Shown: positions 16,339 through 25,307, counted from the first letter of the stretch. The stretch: DNA of 64,000 nucleotides from Mesorhizobium sp. WSM3860 (GCF_002294995.1 NZ_NSGF01000001.1:558001-622000); one strand, 5' to 3'. Notes: generated by a model from the letters alone, not told the origin. Program-made: numbers and translations.

Positions 16339-16749
16339 ATGTTTGCCAAAGTCCGGATCGCCGAAGCCAGCCGCCGCTCACACGGTCCCGAGCGCAATGA
16401 TCGCCGTCCGAAGCTGGCGTTGCGCCAGCGCGCCAGCGACCATCCGATGGCGATGTTCATGCTGCTGAGCGCAGCCGCCTTCGCCAGCATGGTGCTTGCG
16501 CCAACCGCGGGTCCCGCTTTCGCTTCGATCAATCCTCCGGCCAATGTCGTGGAGGGCGCGCTGACGACTCTCAAAACCGCGCGCCTGCCGCAGTCGCAGG
16601 TCGAGTTCGCCTGCAAAGGGCAGAACTGGGGCGCCGAGAACGCCGAATGCCTGCGTGCCATTGCCGAACAGTCCGGTCAGCACCGGGCCCGAGCTGTGCG
16701 CATGATCGCCAATGCCGCGCCGCTGACCAACACCCCCAACGTCTTTTAA
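16339..16749 (+). CDS. Small exported protein of unknown function
   Basis: The 136-residue product has a basic N-terminal stretch of about 37 residues, then a hydrophobic export segment (MAMFMLLSAAAFASMVLA) with a possible cleavage after AFA-S. The remaining ~75 residues contain two Cys (VEFACKGQNWG, NAECLRAIA) that could form a disulphide in the periplasm. GAAGGGAACAG precedes the ATG. An internal ATG at about residue 37 or 39 would give a conventional signal peptide and may be the true start. A strong terminator follows. I do not recognise the family; it looks rhizobia-specific. Confidence 0.65.
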   Translation: MFAKVRIAEASRRSHGPERNDRRPKLALRQRASDHPMAMFMLLSAAAFASMVLAPTAGPAFASINPPANVVEGALTTLKTARLPQSQVEFACKGQNWGAENAECLRAIAEQSGQHRARAVRMIANAAPLTNTPNVF

Positions 16750-16782
16750 GGCTCCCCTGAGCGCACCCTCCGCGCTCCAGTC

Positions 16783-16820
16783 AGGCTCCCGCCGCAAAGT
16801 CGGTCGGGAGCCTCTTTTTT
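16783..16820 (+). terminator. Rho-independent terminator
   Basis: The 9-bp stem AGGCTCCCG/CGGGAGCCT with a 13-base loop is followed by CTTTTTT. It lies 34 bases after the small exported-protein gene and just before the convergent kinase stop. Confidence 0.92.
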
Positions 16821-16842
16821 CGAAGCCGGCGAGGGCGCAATT

Positions 16843-18942
16843 TCAGATGTGGGCGCCGTTGTCGGCCGCCGCGACATCGGCCACAATCGCGAGGATGCCG
16901 CGGACGTCGAGCGTCGAGAAGGGCTTCTCCAGGATCTGCGGCCGCTGCTGCGGCGGCAGGGCCTCGATCTCCGCCTTGGCGCCGATAAGGTCGCCGGTGA
17001 CCAGCACGAAACGCTGCGCCAGCCCCGGCCGTTCCGCCAGCAATTCACGGTAGATCGATATGCCGCTGGTGCCCGGCATGCGCAGGTCGGAAAACACGAT
17101 GTCCGGCGGCATCTGCCCGCTCAGCACCTCGCCGGCGGACGTCCAGCTTGGCACGAGACGCGACTTGAGCCCCATGAGCTCCAATATGTCCGACAGCGAA
17201 CCGGCGACGTCGGGCTCATCGTCGATGATCAGCGCATGGCGCAGCCCGCTCGATCGCGATGGACCTTCGCCGGCCTTTGCCGCATCGCCGGTAATCGCCG
17301 GCAACTGGACGACGAAGCGCGCGCCGTGCGGCAGCACCTCTTCGAACCAGATGTTGCCGTTGTGGCGCTCGACGATCGATTTCGAAATCGAGAGCCCGAT
17401 GCCGGTACCGACGCCGACCGGCTTGGTGGTGAAGTAGGATTCGAAGATGCGTGAGCGGATCGCATCGGGAATGCCGGGTCCGTTGTCCTCGACGGAGAAG
17501 CCGGGATTGCCGCGCTCGCTGCGAAAGGTCCGCACCTTGATGCGCCGCTCGCCGGTGATGCCGGCCAGCGCGTGCTGGCTGTTGATGAGGAAATTGGCCG
17601 CGACCTGCGTGACATGGTCGGCGTCGGCCATGGCAAGCAACGGGCCGTTGGCGAAGTCGGTGTCGATGATGATGCCGCTGGAGCGCGCACCATACGCGGT
17701 CACTTCGAGCGCCGAGCGCATCACCTGGTTAAGGTCGGTTTCGGCCTGCTCGGTCGGATGCAGGCGCACCATCGACAGGAAGCTCTTGACGATGCGACCG
17801 CAGCGTTCGGCGGCCGCGCGCACCTTTTCGGCGCGCACCTTGGTCTGCGGGTCGGCCGCGAATTCATGCAGCAGGGTCGATTGCGCGACCACCACCGCCA
17901 GGGGGTTGTTGAGCTCATGCGAGACGCCGGCGAGCAGCGAGCCCATTGCCGCCATCTTTTCATTCTGGTGCAGTTTCTCGCGCTGGCGGTTGATCTCTTC
18001 TTCGGCGTGCAGCTTCTCGCGCAGGTCGCGGATCGAGCCGAAGATGAGCCGGCGGTCGGCAACCCGCATCTCCGTTGCGGTCAGCTCGATCGGAAAGATC
18101 TCGCCGGCCGCGTTCTGGGTCACTGTCTCCAGCCGCTGGCCAACCATCGGCGCGCCCCGTCCGGCCATGTATTCGGCGCCCGACGCATAACCCTTGCGGT
18201 AATAGTGCGGCACGATCGTGTCGATCAGATCCTTGCCGAGGATGTCACTGCGCTTGAAGCCGAACATCTTCTCGGCGGCCGGATTGAATTCGATGATGGA
18301 GCCCGCCTCGTCGATGACGATGATGGCGTCGAGCGAAGCCTGCAGCATGGTGCGGCGGATGACCTCGCTGGCATGCGCCTCGGAGGGCGAGCGCTCGATG
18401 GCGTCGCCGATGGCGAGCGCGATGATGTGAAGCGTCGCCTCCTCTTCATCCGTCCATTCGCGTTCGGTCGCGCAGTCATTGACTGCCAGAGTGCCCCAGA
18501 GATGGCCGTGGGCGAAGACCGACACCGAAATGAAGGATTTTATGCTCTGCTTCTCGAAATCGGCCCGCAGGAAACCCTCGAGGTCGCGCGTGTGGCCGGC
18601 GAAGACCTTGCCCTGGCGCTCATCCTCCTGCAACTGCTCCAGCAGCGGATCGGAGTTGATGATCGACTGCATGATCACCGTAGGCGATGCGAGTTCGCCA
18701 CCAAAAGCAGGGTCGATCCAGTAGGAGGCCACCGACTGGGCGAAGCCCTCGCCCGGCAACTCGCGCAGACGGAAGAGAATGCCGCGCTGGCAGTCCAACG
18801 AACGGCACAGTGCCTCCAGTATGCTGTCCATCTCGCGCTGCCAGTCGCCTGCTTCGCGCAGGCGGCGAACGACATGGACGGCCGCCATCGCGGCGCCCTG
18901 GCGGGAGCCGTGCATTTCCGTCCGTGCGGCCTCAGCTGTCAT
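16843..18942 (-). CDS. Hybrid sensor histidine kinase (GAF-PAS-HisKA-HATPase-receiver)
   Basis: The 699-residue protein lacks membrane segments. A GAF domain covers about residues 35-185 and a PAS domain about 190-310 (ASLDAIIVIDEAGSIIEFNP). The phospho-acceptor His is residue 342 in GVSHELNNPLAVV. The ATP-binding domain spans about 440-550 (N-box NFLINSQHALA, G1 EDNGPGIP, G2 GTGIGLSIS). A C-terminal receiver covers about 567-690 with phospho-Asp 619 (VFSDLRMPG) and Lys in ILEKPFS. The cytoplasmic sensor layout implies an intracellular or diffusible signal; GAF domains can bind haem, nucleotides or small aromatics. A response-regulator gene lies 147 bases upstream on the same strand and is the probable partner. 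A convergent terminator lies past its end. Confidence 0.92.
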   Translation of the reverse strand: MTAEAARTEMHGSRQGAAMAAVHVVRRLREAGDWQREMDSILEALCRSLDCQRGILFRLRELPGEGFAQSVASYWIDPAFGGELASPTVIMQSIINSDPLLEQLQEDERQGKVFAGHTRDLEGFLRADFEKQSIKSFISVSVFAHGHLWGTLAVNDCATEREWTDEEEATLHIIALAIGDAIERSPSEAHASEVIRRTMLQASLDAIIVIDEAGSIIEFNPAAEKMFGFKRSDILGKDLIDTIVPHYYRKGYASGAEYMAGRGAPMVGQRLETVTQNAAGEIFPIELTATEMRVADRRLIFGSIRDLREKLHAEEEINRQREKLHQNEKMAAMGSLLAGVSHELNNPLAVVVAQSTLLHEFAADPQTKVRAEKVRAAAERCGRIVKSFLSMVRLHPTEQAETDLNQVMRSALEVTAYGARSSGIIIDTDFANGPLLAMADADHVTQVAANFLINSQHALAGITGERRIKVRTFRSERGNPGFSVEDNGPGIPDAIRSRIFESYFTTKPVGVGTGIGLSISKSIVERHNGNIWFEEVLPHGARFVVQLPAITGDAAKAGEGPSRSSGLRHALIIDDEPDVAGSLSDILELMGLKSRLVPSWTSAGEVLSGQMPPDIVFSDLRMPGTSGISIYRELLAERPGLAQRFVLVTGDLIGAKAEIEALPPQQRPQILEKPFSTLDVRGILAIVADVAAADNGAHI

Positions 18943-19089
18943 CGTCGATCGTCATCCCCGGGCCATATCGGTAAACCATGAAATCCAGCACACAAGCCCG
19001 AAAATCGACGACGGTTTTCTGGGGGTCATGCGCCCGACCAGAATGCTACAGCGTCCATCGCGTATCCGGAAGGATGCGCGGCGCGGGAG

Positions 19090-19818
19090 TCAGTTGCCAT
19101 CGCCAGCCGGCAGCGAGAAGATATAGCCTTCGCCGCGTACCGTGCGCAGGAATTTCGGATTGGCGGGGTCCGCCTCGATTTTCTTCCTTAGACGCATGAT
19201 GCGGATGTCGACAGCGCGCGACGATTCCGGGTCTTCCACGAAGCCGATCGCCTCCGAGATCGCCGCCCGCGTCAAGAGCCGGTTGGCGCGGGTGAGGAAA
19301 ACTTCCAGCACGTCGAACTCGCTCTTGGCCATCTCGATGACCGCACCATTGGCGCCGGTCACCAGCCTGCCGTCGAAATCGGCCTGGAAGCTGCCGAAAT
19401 TCATGAAGCGGCGCGTGCCGGTCTCGGGCTTCGCGGCCTGCGGGGCGACCGGCTGCGGCACGCGGCGCAGCACGCTGCGGACCCTCGCCAGCACTTCGCG
19501 CAACTCATAGGGCTTGACGATATAGTCGTCGGCGCCGAGCTCCAGCCCGACGATGCGGTCGAGCGCGGTGCCGGCGGCGGTGGCATAGATGATGCCGATC
19601 TGCGTCTTGGAACGCAGCCAGCGGCCGAGCGACAGGCCGTCCTCGCCGGGCATGGCGATGTCGAGGATGGCGAGGTGGAAGGGTTGCGCCTCAAGCAGGC
19701 TCCGCGCCGCCGAAGCATTCTCGGCCGTGGCAACGTCATAGCCGCTGGCGCCGAGATACTCGGCCACCGCTTCCCTCAGATCCGGCTCGTCCTCGACGAC
19801 AATGATGCGCGCCTTCAC
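19090..19818 (-). CDS. OmpR/PhoB-type response regulator
   Basis: This 242-residue regulator has a canonical receiver: acidic pair in IIVVEDEPDLRE, phospho-Asp in LAILDIAMPGEDG, and the Lys in DDYIVKPYELRE. A winged-helix DNA-binding domain follows (FDVLEVFLTRANRLLTRAAI, then RIMRLRKKIE and TVRGEGYIF). The GTG at 19818 follows GGGAGCGAG and is preferred; an ATG at 19866 would add 16 residues without domain content. It is probably phosphorylated by the adjacent hybrid kinase. The gene is divergent from another OmpR-like gene at 19912, with a gap of about 90 bp holding both promoters. Confidence 0.92.
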   Translation of the reverse strand: MKARIIVVEDEPDLREAVAEYLGASGYDVATAENASAARSLLEAQPFHLAILDIAMPGEDGLSLGRWLRSKTQIGIIYATAAGTALDRIVGLELGADDYIVKPYELREVLARVRSVLRRVPQPVAPQAAKPETGTRRFMNFGSFQADFDGRLVTGANGAVIEMAKSEFDVLEVFLTRANRLLTRAAISEAIGFVEDPESSRAVDIRIMRLRKKIEADPANPKFLRTVRGEGYIFSLPAGDGN

Positions 19819-19911
19819 AATGGTCTCGCTCCCGCTTTCAGCGGAAAGTAGATTGGGTATAAACATGATGTCCAGCGCTCATCTTGAGTTGTCTGTGACG
19901 GAGTGGAGAAA

Positions 19912-20613
19912 ATGGCAGCACGATCCGTCGTCGCGCTTGTGTCGGTTGCCGAAGTGGTGGCCGGCGACCTGGCCGACCATCTTGAGCGGCGTGGGCACGA
20001 TGTGCGTAGGGCGCGCCAGCCCTGGGAAGCTGAGTCGCTGCTTTCGGCAGGCGGTATCGACGTCGTGGTCGTCGGTGACGACGTGACCCAGGCGGAGGGG
20101 CGCGAACTGCTCAAGCGCTATGGCAGCCAAGGCGGGGGCGGCGAGGGTGGCTCCGACTTCATCTTGATCTGCCGGCCCGCCGATCTCGTCGACAAGGTGC
20201 TGGCGCTGGAGCTCGGCGCTGCCGACGTGATCGAAAGCCCTCTCAATGTGCGCGAGCTGGCGGCGCGCATCGGCGGCCTGCTGACGCGGCGCGGCCGCAA
20301 CCCCCAGGAACTGATCGTGCTGGAGAATGCGACCGTCGACTTGAGGTCGGCCATGGTCATGCATCGTTCCGGCGCCGAGGATCAGCTGTCGCCGGGGCAG
20401 GTGGCGCTGTTGAGATTGTTTCTGGCGAGCCCGCGAAAGGTGCTGACGCGCGACGACATCATTGCCGCCGCGCCCGCCGAGAATGCCGACGCTTTCGACC
20501 GCTCGATCGATTCGCGCATTGTGAGGCTGCGCCGTAAGCTCGATACGGAGACCATCACCACGATTAGGGGTGCCGGTTATCGCTTCGATCCGCCGACGCC
20601 GCGCACCGACTGA
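19912..20613 (+). CDS. OmpR-like winged-helix regulator with a degenerate receiver domain
   Basis: The 233-residue protein has receiver-like spacing but lacks the phosphorylation chemistry. The N-terminal acidic pair is absent (VVALVSVAEVVAGD), the phospho-Asp position reads VVVVGDDV with Gly where Asp is expected, and the conserved Lys is Ser (ADVIESPLNVRELAARI). A Gly-rich insert (YGSQGGGGEGGSDF) sits in the middle. The C-terminal winged helix is intact (GQVALLRLFLASPRKVLTRD, RIVRLRRKLD, TIRGAGYRF). ATG 19912 follows GGAG by 5 bases; GTG 19903 is an alternative. It probably binds DNA without phosphorylation, possibly sensing a ligand or dimerising with a partner. It is divergent from the canonical regulator gene. 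Confidence 0.85.
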   Translation: MAARSVVALVSVAEVVAGDLADHLERRGHDVRRARQPWEAESLLSAGGIDVVVVGDDVTQAEGRELLKRYGSQGGGGEGGSDFILICRPADLVDKVLALELGAADVIESPLNVRELAARIGGLLTRRGRNPQELIVLENATVDLRSAMVMHRSGAEDQLSPGQVALLRLFLASPRKVLTRDDIIAAAPAENADAFDRSIDSRIVRLRRKLDTETITTIRGAGYRFDPPTPRTD

Positions 20614-20645
20614 GGCGAGGGGCACCAGGTCTTTGCCTCGATCTT

Positions 20646-20688
20646 GCATCGGATTTCCAAAACCGCTTCGCACTTTTGGATCCGACGC
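20646..20688. repeat. Hairpin repeat with conserved loop core
   Basis: The arms around TCGGATTTCCAAAA and TTTTGGATCCGA pair across the loop CCGCTTCGCAC, with one bulged T. It lies between convergent genes. The loop core AAAACCGCT...TTTT is shared with the hairpins at 45441-45489 and 63088-63129. Confidence 0.8.
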
Positions 20689-20694
20689 CAGTGC

Positions 20695-20859
20695 TTAGCG
20701 CACCACGAGGACCGAGGGGCCGGACGGCATTTCGGCGCTGGCGGCGATCTCGGCGTGGGCGCGCTCCTTGAGCAGCACCGTTGCAAGCGCAGCAAAGCCA
20801 AGCAGCCCTTGGGCATAAAGCAGTGCGGACAGCACCGAAGCGGCAAATTTCGTCTTCAT
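20695..20859 (-). CDS. Small (54-residue) membrane or exported protein
   Basis: This ORF reads M-K-T-K-F, then a hydrophobic stretch (AASVLSALLYAQGLLGFAAL), then a short polar/acidic part ending PSGPSVLVVR. Codons are strongly GC3-biased, and GGGG lies about 8 bases upstream of the ATG. It could be a single-pass small membrane protein or an exported peptide with a signal cleaved near HAE. It follows the 110-residue membrane ORF on the same strand, 33 bases away. No family is recognised. Confidence 0.6.
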   Translation of the reverse strand: MKTKFAASVLSALLYAQGLLGFAALATVLLKERAHAEIAASAEMPSGPSVLVVR

Positions 20860-20892
20860 AACTCAATCCCCAATTCGATGGTCGTCGATGCT

Positions 20893-21225
20893 TCAGGAAA
20901 CTCCCGAAGCGCCCGCGCCGCTGACGGAGCCCCCCGCTGCGGCGCGGGCCTTCGGTCCTCTCGGCAGCAAGTAGCCGGAGGGGCCGCGCATCGCTATCAG
21001 CCGAAGACCGACCCGCCAGAGGGCCCTCAGCCGATTGACGCGCAGGCTGGAGACAATCCAGACCGTGGCGATGAACAGTGCAGTGTGCAGTGTCGAAACC
21101 TCGCCGGAATGCATGGCGCCAAGCGCCGCCGCAGGGTTGCCGGCGACAGAGCCGGCAGCACCTAGGATGACTGCCGAGACGCCGATCCTGAGAAACCAGG
21201 TGCGAACTTTCGATTTCCTGCCCAT
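20893..21225 (-). CDS. Putative small membrane protein
   Basis: The 110-residue frame from ATG 21225 has two hydrophobic stretches (TWFLRIGVSAVILGAAGSVA and STLHTALFIATVWIVSSL), then an Arg-rich and a Gly/Ala/Ser-rich tail. No good Shine-Dalgarno is seen. A longer frame to 21345 lacks coding character. The composition suggests a real two-pass membrane protein, but the low-complexity C-terminus lowers confidence. No family is recognised. Confidence 0.45.
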   Translation of the reverse strand: MGRKSKVRTWFLRIGVSAVILGAAGSVAGNPAAALGAMHSGEVSTLHTALFIATVWIVSSLRVNRLRALWRVGLRLIAMRGPSGYLLPRGPKARAAAGGSVSGAGASGVS

Positions 21226-21563
21226 TTTCGTTTGCTGATGTCTGTTCCCGTGGCCACGACATTGCTGCGGGCCTGTATCCGCATCATGCCGCGCAAGTCG
21301 CGTTTTGTTGCAGTTCGGTTTCCAGATCAGGAAAAACGCTTTCATATCAAAGCTATCTGCGCTCTGGTCCGCCGATTTTCGCCTACTTGGCGTCGCCGAC
21401 AGCGGTCTAAGGACAGGGGTCGCTCGGAGAAGGCCGTTAACTTAGAGAAACAAAATCGAAACATTAACGCGTATTAAGCGAAATAGGCCGGAAACAGGTC
21501 ATCCCGATAAAACGACCCATCGAAATTGAAGCCGGCCCGACCGGCAAAGAGAGAGGGATCGTC
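21226..21563. other. Intergenic region of 338 bp, relatively AT-rich
   Basis: This spacer lies between the divergent small membrane ORF and the L,D-transpeptidase gene. The part from about 21430 to 21530 is notably AT-rich (AGAAACAAAATCGAAACA, then TAACGCGTATTAAGCGAAAT), as expected for a promoter. No convincing gene or RNA is seen. Confidence 0.5.
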
Positions 21564-22016
21564 ATGCATACCGCCATTTCAGCCAAGCTCATCAACGTCG
21601 CCGCCGCCGCGCTCACCGGTGCGGCTTTGCTCTTCGGCAGCAACGCCGCTCATGCCAACCAGGTCGTCGCCCGCGTTTCGCTCTCGCAGCAGATCATGGA
21701 AGTCACGGTCGATGGCCGGCCGACCTTCACCTGGAAAGTGTCGACGGGCGACAGGGGGCACATCACGCCGACAGGGTCGTTCAAGCCGACCCGCATGCAT
21801 GAGATGTGGTATTCGAAGAAGTACGACAATGCGCCGATGCCGCATTCGGTCTTCTTCAGCGGCGGCTATGCGGTGCATGCTACCTATGCCATCAAGCATC
21901 TTGGCCGGCCGGCCTCGCATGGCTGCGTGCGCCTGCATCCCGATGCCGCGGCCGACTTCTATCAGCTCGTCGAGGCCTTCGGCCCGGGCAACACCAGCAT
22001 CCTCATCGTTAAGTAA
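21564..22016 (+). CDS. Periplasmic L,D-transpeptidase (YkuD domain)
   Basis: The 150-residue protein has a signal peptide (VAAAALTGAALLFGSNAAHA, cleaved before NQVV) and one YkuD domain. The catalytic motif is visible as VHATYAIKHLGRPASHGCVR, with the active-site Cys in SHGCVRL. These enzymes form 3-3 cross-links in peptidoglycan or attach proteins to it. The sequence VSLSQQIMEVTVDGRPTFTW is the usual opening of the domain. AGAGAGGGATCGTC precedes the ATG. It appears monocistronic, ending before a repeat and a strong terminator. Confidence 0.93.
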   Translation: MHTAISAKLINVAAAALTGAALLFGSNAAHANQVVARVSLSQQIMEVTVDGRPTFTWKVSTGDRGHITPTGSFKPTRMHEMWYSKKYDNAPMPHSVFFSGGYAVHATYAIKHLGRPASHGCVRLHPDAAADFYQLVEAFGPGNTSILIVK

Positions 22017-22066
22017 CGGGCAGGGTCAAGTAGCGGGCGGATTGCCGCCTCCGGGCCAAGTTTGAC

Positions 22067-22134
22067 GCAATTCCGGACGGAAGGCCACGGCAAAGTCGCC
22101 GAGCCCAACCGTTCTACACTTTCCCTGGAATTGC
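22067..22134. repeat. Dispersed rhizobial palindromic element, long form
   Basis: Outer arms GCAATTCC and GGAATTGC pair exactly. Internal segments GGACGGAA and ACACTTTCCC match the element at 63088-63129, but about 25 extra bases sit in the 5' side of the loop. It is downstream of the L,D-transpeptidase gene. Confidence 0.75.
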
Positions 22135-22164
22135 TCTGGCGCCGAAGCCGTGGGGCGACCGCCT

Positions 22165-22198
22165 AAAAAAGAGGCCGGGATGTTCCGGCCTCTTTTTT
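22165..22198. terminator. Bidirectional rho-independent terminator
   Basis: AAAAAAGAGGCCGG and CCGGCCTCTTTTTT form a 14-bp stem around the 6-base loop GATGTT, with a T-run on either strand. It serves the convergent L,D-transpeptidase and RND operons. Confidence 0.95.
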
Positions 22199-22223
22199 GT
22201 TTTTGGAGCAGTCCGTGATTGCT

Positions 22224-25200
22224 TCAGGTCGGCAGCGCCGGCATCAGCTTCGGATCGGGCTTCTCGGCGAGATGCGGCACATCCTTGCTGGCGATGAAGG
22301 TGTAGAACATGGGCACGACGAACAGCGTGAACATCGTGCCGACCAGAATGCCGGTGAAGATGACGAGGCCCATCGAGTAGCGGGCTGCGGCGCCCGCGCC
22401 GCTGGAGACGATCAGCGGCACGACGCCCAGCGCCATCGCCGCCGTCGTCATCAGGATCGGCCGCAGGCGCACCTTGGCCGAGGCGATGATCGCATCGCGG
22501 CGCCGCATGCCATGAATTTCGCGCTGCTGATTGGCGAATTCCACCAAAAGGATGCCGTGCTTGGTGATGAGGCCGATCAGCGTGATCAGTCCGACCTGGG
22601 TGTAGATGTTGAGCGTTCCGAGGCCGATATTGAGCGGCACGATGGCACCAAAGATCGAAAGCGGCACCGCCATCATGATGATCAGCGGATCGCGGAAGCT
22701 CTCGAACTGAGCGGCCAGAACCAAGTAGATCACGATCACGGCGGCCGCGAAGGCGATCAGGATGGTGTTGCCCTGCTCCTTTTCCTGCCGCGACTGGCCG
22801 GAATAGTCGATGAAGAAGGTGTCGGGCAGCGTTTCCCTGGCAAGATCCTCCAGCACTTTCAGCCCGTCGCCGGTGGTCACGCCTGGCAAGGGCAGGGCCG
22901 AGATCGTGGCCGAGTTCAGCTGGTTGAACTGCTCGATCGCTGCCGGCGAGGCGTTGGTCGAGATATGCACCACCGCCGACAGCGGCACCATCTTGCCATC
23001 GACGCTGCGCACGAAATACTCGCCGAGCTTCGCCGGATTGTCGCGGAACTCCTGCGGTACCTGCGGGATGATGTCATAGCTGTTGGAGTCGCGATCGAAC
23101 TGCGCCACTTCGGCGCCGCCGACCAGCAGCGTCAGCGTGTTGCCGATGTCAGCGATAGGCAGGTTCAGCGCCGCCGCGCGCTCGCGGTCGATGGTGACGG
23201 TGACCTGCGGCGCGTCATAGGACATCGAGTTCTGCACGACGATGAAGCGGCCGGAAGCCTGCGCCTTGTTCTTGATCTTCTCGGCCTGGTCGAAGACTTC
23301 CGAGGGATCGCCGGTCGAGCGAACCACCATCGAGATCGGCAGGCCGCCGCCCGAGCCGGGCAGTGTCGGTGGCGCGAAGACGAAAGCCTCGACGCCGGCT
23401 ACCTTGGCCAAGCGACCGGTGATGTCGGCCTGGATCTCCTTCGAGCTGCGCTGGCGTTCAGCCCAGTCCTTGAAGGCGAAGCCGACAAAGGCGCCGTTGG
23501 TGGCACCGCCGAAGGCGACCGCCGAGAACTGTGCCCGCGTTTCTGGAATGTCCTTAACAAGACCGAGGATCTGGTTGACGTAGGTCTCGGTGTAGTCCGA
23601 GGTTGCGTAGCGCGGGGCGGTTACGATCGAGAGCAGGAAGCCCTGGTCTTCTTCCGGCGCCAGTTCGGTCGAGGTCTTGGTGAACATGAAGCCGGTGAGC
23701 GCGACCAGCGCGACGACGATGATAAAGGTAACCGGCCTGTTTCTGAGCGAAGCCGTCACGGCTCGCTCGTAGACGCGTTCGACACGGCTGAAGGTGCCGT
23801 CGACGATGCGCTGGAAGCGGCCGTGCGCGCCGGCCTTCAATAGGCGAGCCGACATCATCGGCGTAATGGTCACCGCGATCAGGCCGGACAGCACCACGGA
23901 GCCGGCCAGCGTGACCGCGAACTCGCGGAAGAGCGCGCCGGTCAGGCCGCCGGTGAAGGCAAGCGGCGCGAAGACGGCGGCCAGCGTGATGGTCATGGCG
24001 ACGATCGCCGAGAAGATCTCGCGCATGCCGTTGAAGGCTGCCTGCATCGGCGACATGTGGTCTTCTTCCATGTGGCGATGGATGTTCTCCACCACCACGA
24101 TGGCGTCGTCGACGACGAGGCCGATCGCCAGCACCATGGCAAGCAGCGACAGAAGGTTGATCGAATAGCCTACCGCAAACAGAATGAAACAGACGCCGAT
24201 CAGCGACAGAGGAATGGTCACGATCGGCATCATCACCGAGCGGAAGGATCCGAGGAAGAGCAGGATGACGAGAATAACGATGGCGACAGCCTCGCCGATG
24301 GTCTTGAACACCTCTTCGATCGAGGCGCTGATCTGCTCGGTGGAATCGTAGACGATCTCGATCGTCATGCCCTTCGGCAAGGTATCCTGGATCACCGGCA
24401 CGATCTTGTGGATCGCCTCGGCCGTCGTCAGCGGGTTGGCGGCCGGCGTCGGGAAGATGGCGAGGAAGGTGCCCGGCTTGCCATTGAAGCTCACCCTTGT
24501 GTCGGTGTTGGCGGCGCCAAGCTCGACGCGCGCCACGTCGCGGAGGCGCACCACCTGGCCATCGGTCGAACGAATGGGGAGCTGGGCGAAGGCTTCCGGT
24601 GTCTGCAGGGTCGAGTGAACCGCGATCGAGGAGACCACATACTCGTTCTGGGTGTTGCCGGGCGCGGACAGGAAATTGGAATTGTTGATCGCAGTCAGCA
24701 CGTCGGCGGCCGTGGCGCCGCGGGCGGCGAGCCTGACCGGGTCGATCCAGACCCGCATCGAATATTCCTCGGCGCCGAAGATCTGGACGTCGGCGACGCC
24801 TTCCACCGTCGAGATGCGCGGCCGTACGACCCGCTCGATGTACTCGGTCAGCTGCTCCTTCGTCATGTTCGGATTCTGCATCGAGATATACATCATCGCG
24901 AACTGCTGGCCGGTGCCCTTGACGATCACCGGATCCTTGGCGGCATCCGGCAAGGTGCCGCGCACGCCCTGAACCTTGGACAGCACCTCGGTCAACGCAA
25001 CATCGGGATTGGAACCGAGCTTCATCTGCACGGTCACGGTGCTCGAAGACGGGCGGCTCGACGAGGTGACGTAGTCGATGTTTTCCGTCGACGCGACGGC
25101 GCGCGCGATCGGCGCGGAGATGAAGCCCTGGATCAGGTCGGCGCTGGCGCCAGGATAGGCCGTGGTGATGGTGATCGCCGTCTCGTCAACCTTCGGATAC

Positions 25201-25307
25201 TGGCGGATCGACAGGTTGAAGATGGCCTGGAAACCCAGGAGCAGGATCATGCAGGCCAGCACCGTCGAGAGGACGGGGCGGCGAATGAAGATATCGGAAA
25301 AGCTCAT
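22224..25307 (-). CDS. RND efflux pump inner-membrane transporter (HAE1/AcrB-like)
   Basis: This 1027-residue transporter has the RND layout: N-terminal MSFSDIFIRRPVLSTVLA, a large periplasmic porter domain, the proton-relay Asp pair in AIGLVVDDAIVVVENIHRHM (TM4), a second porter domain and a C-terminal TM bundle ending FVVPMFYTFIASK. The start overlaps the adaptor stop by 4 bases, so the genes are translationally coupled. It expels drugs or hydrophobic compounds with the adaptor and an outer-membrane channel encoded elsewhere. No outer-membrane factor gene is adjacent, which is common in rhizobia. It is likely repressed by the divergent TetR protein. Confidence 0.95.
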   Translation of the reverse strand: MSFSDIFIRRPVLSTVLACMILLLGFQAIFNLSIRQYPKVDETAITITTAYPGASADLIQGFISAPIARAVASTENIDYVTSSSRPSSSTVTVQMKLGSNPDVALTEVLSKVQGVRGTLPDAAKDPVIVKGTGQQFAMMYISMQNPNMTKEQLTEYIERVVRPRISTVEGVADVQIFGAEEYSMRVWIDPVRLAARGATAADVLTAINNSNFLSAPGNTQNEYVVSSIAVHSTLQTPEAFAQLPIRSTDGQVVRLRDVARVELGAANTDTRVSFNGKPGTFLAIFPTPAANPLTTAEAIHKIVPVIQDTLPKGMTIEIVYDSTEQISASIEEVFKTIGEAVAIVILVILLFLGSFRSVMMPIVTIPLSLIGVCFILFAVGYSINLLSLLAMVLAIGLVVDDAIVVVENIHRHMEEDHMSPMQAAFNGMREIFSAIVAMTITLAAVFAPLAFTGGLTGALFREFAVTLAGSVVLSGLIAVTITPMMSARLLKAGAHGRFQRIVDGTFSRVERVYERAVTASLRNRPVTFIIVVALVALTGFMFTKTSTELAPEEDQGFLLSIVTAPRYATSDYTETYVNQILGLVKDIPETRAQFSAVAFGGATNGAFVGFAFKDWAERQRSSKEIQADITGRLAKVAGVEAFVFAPPTLPGSGGGLPISMVVRSTGDPSEVFDQAEKIKNKAQASGRFIVVQNSMSYDAPQVTVTIDRERAAALNLPIADIGNTLTLLVGGAEVAQFDRDSNSYDIIPQVPQEFRDNPAKLGEYFVRSVDGKMVPLSAVVHISTNASPAAIEQFNQLNSATISALPLPGVTTGDGLKVLEDLARETLPDTFFIDYSGQSRQEKEQGNTILIAFAAAVIVIYLVLAAQFESFRDPLIIMMAVPLSIFGAIVPLNIGLGTLNIYTQVGLITLIGLITKHGILLVEFANQQREIHGMRRRDAIIASAKVRLRPILMTTAAMALGVVPLIVSSGAGAAARYSMGLVIFTGILVGTMFTLFVVPMFYTFIASKDVPHLAEKPDPKLMPALPT

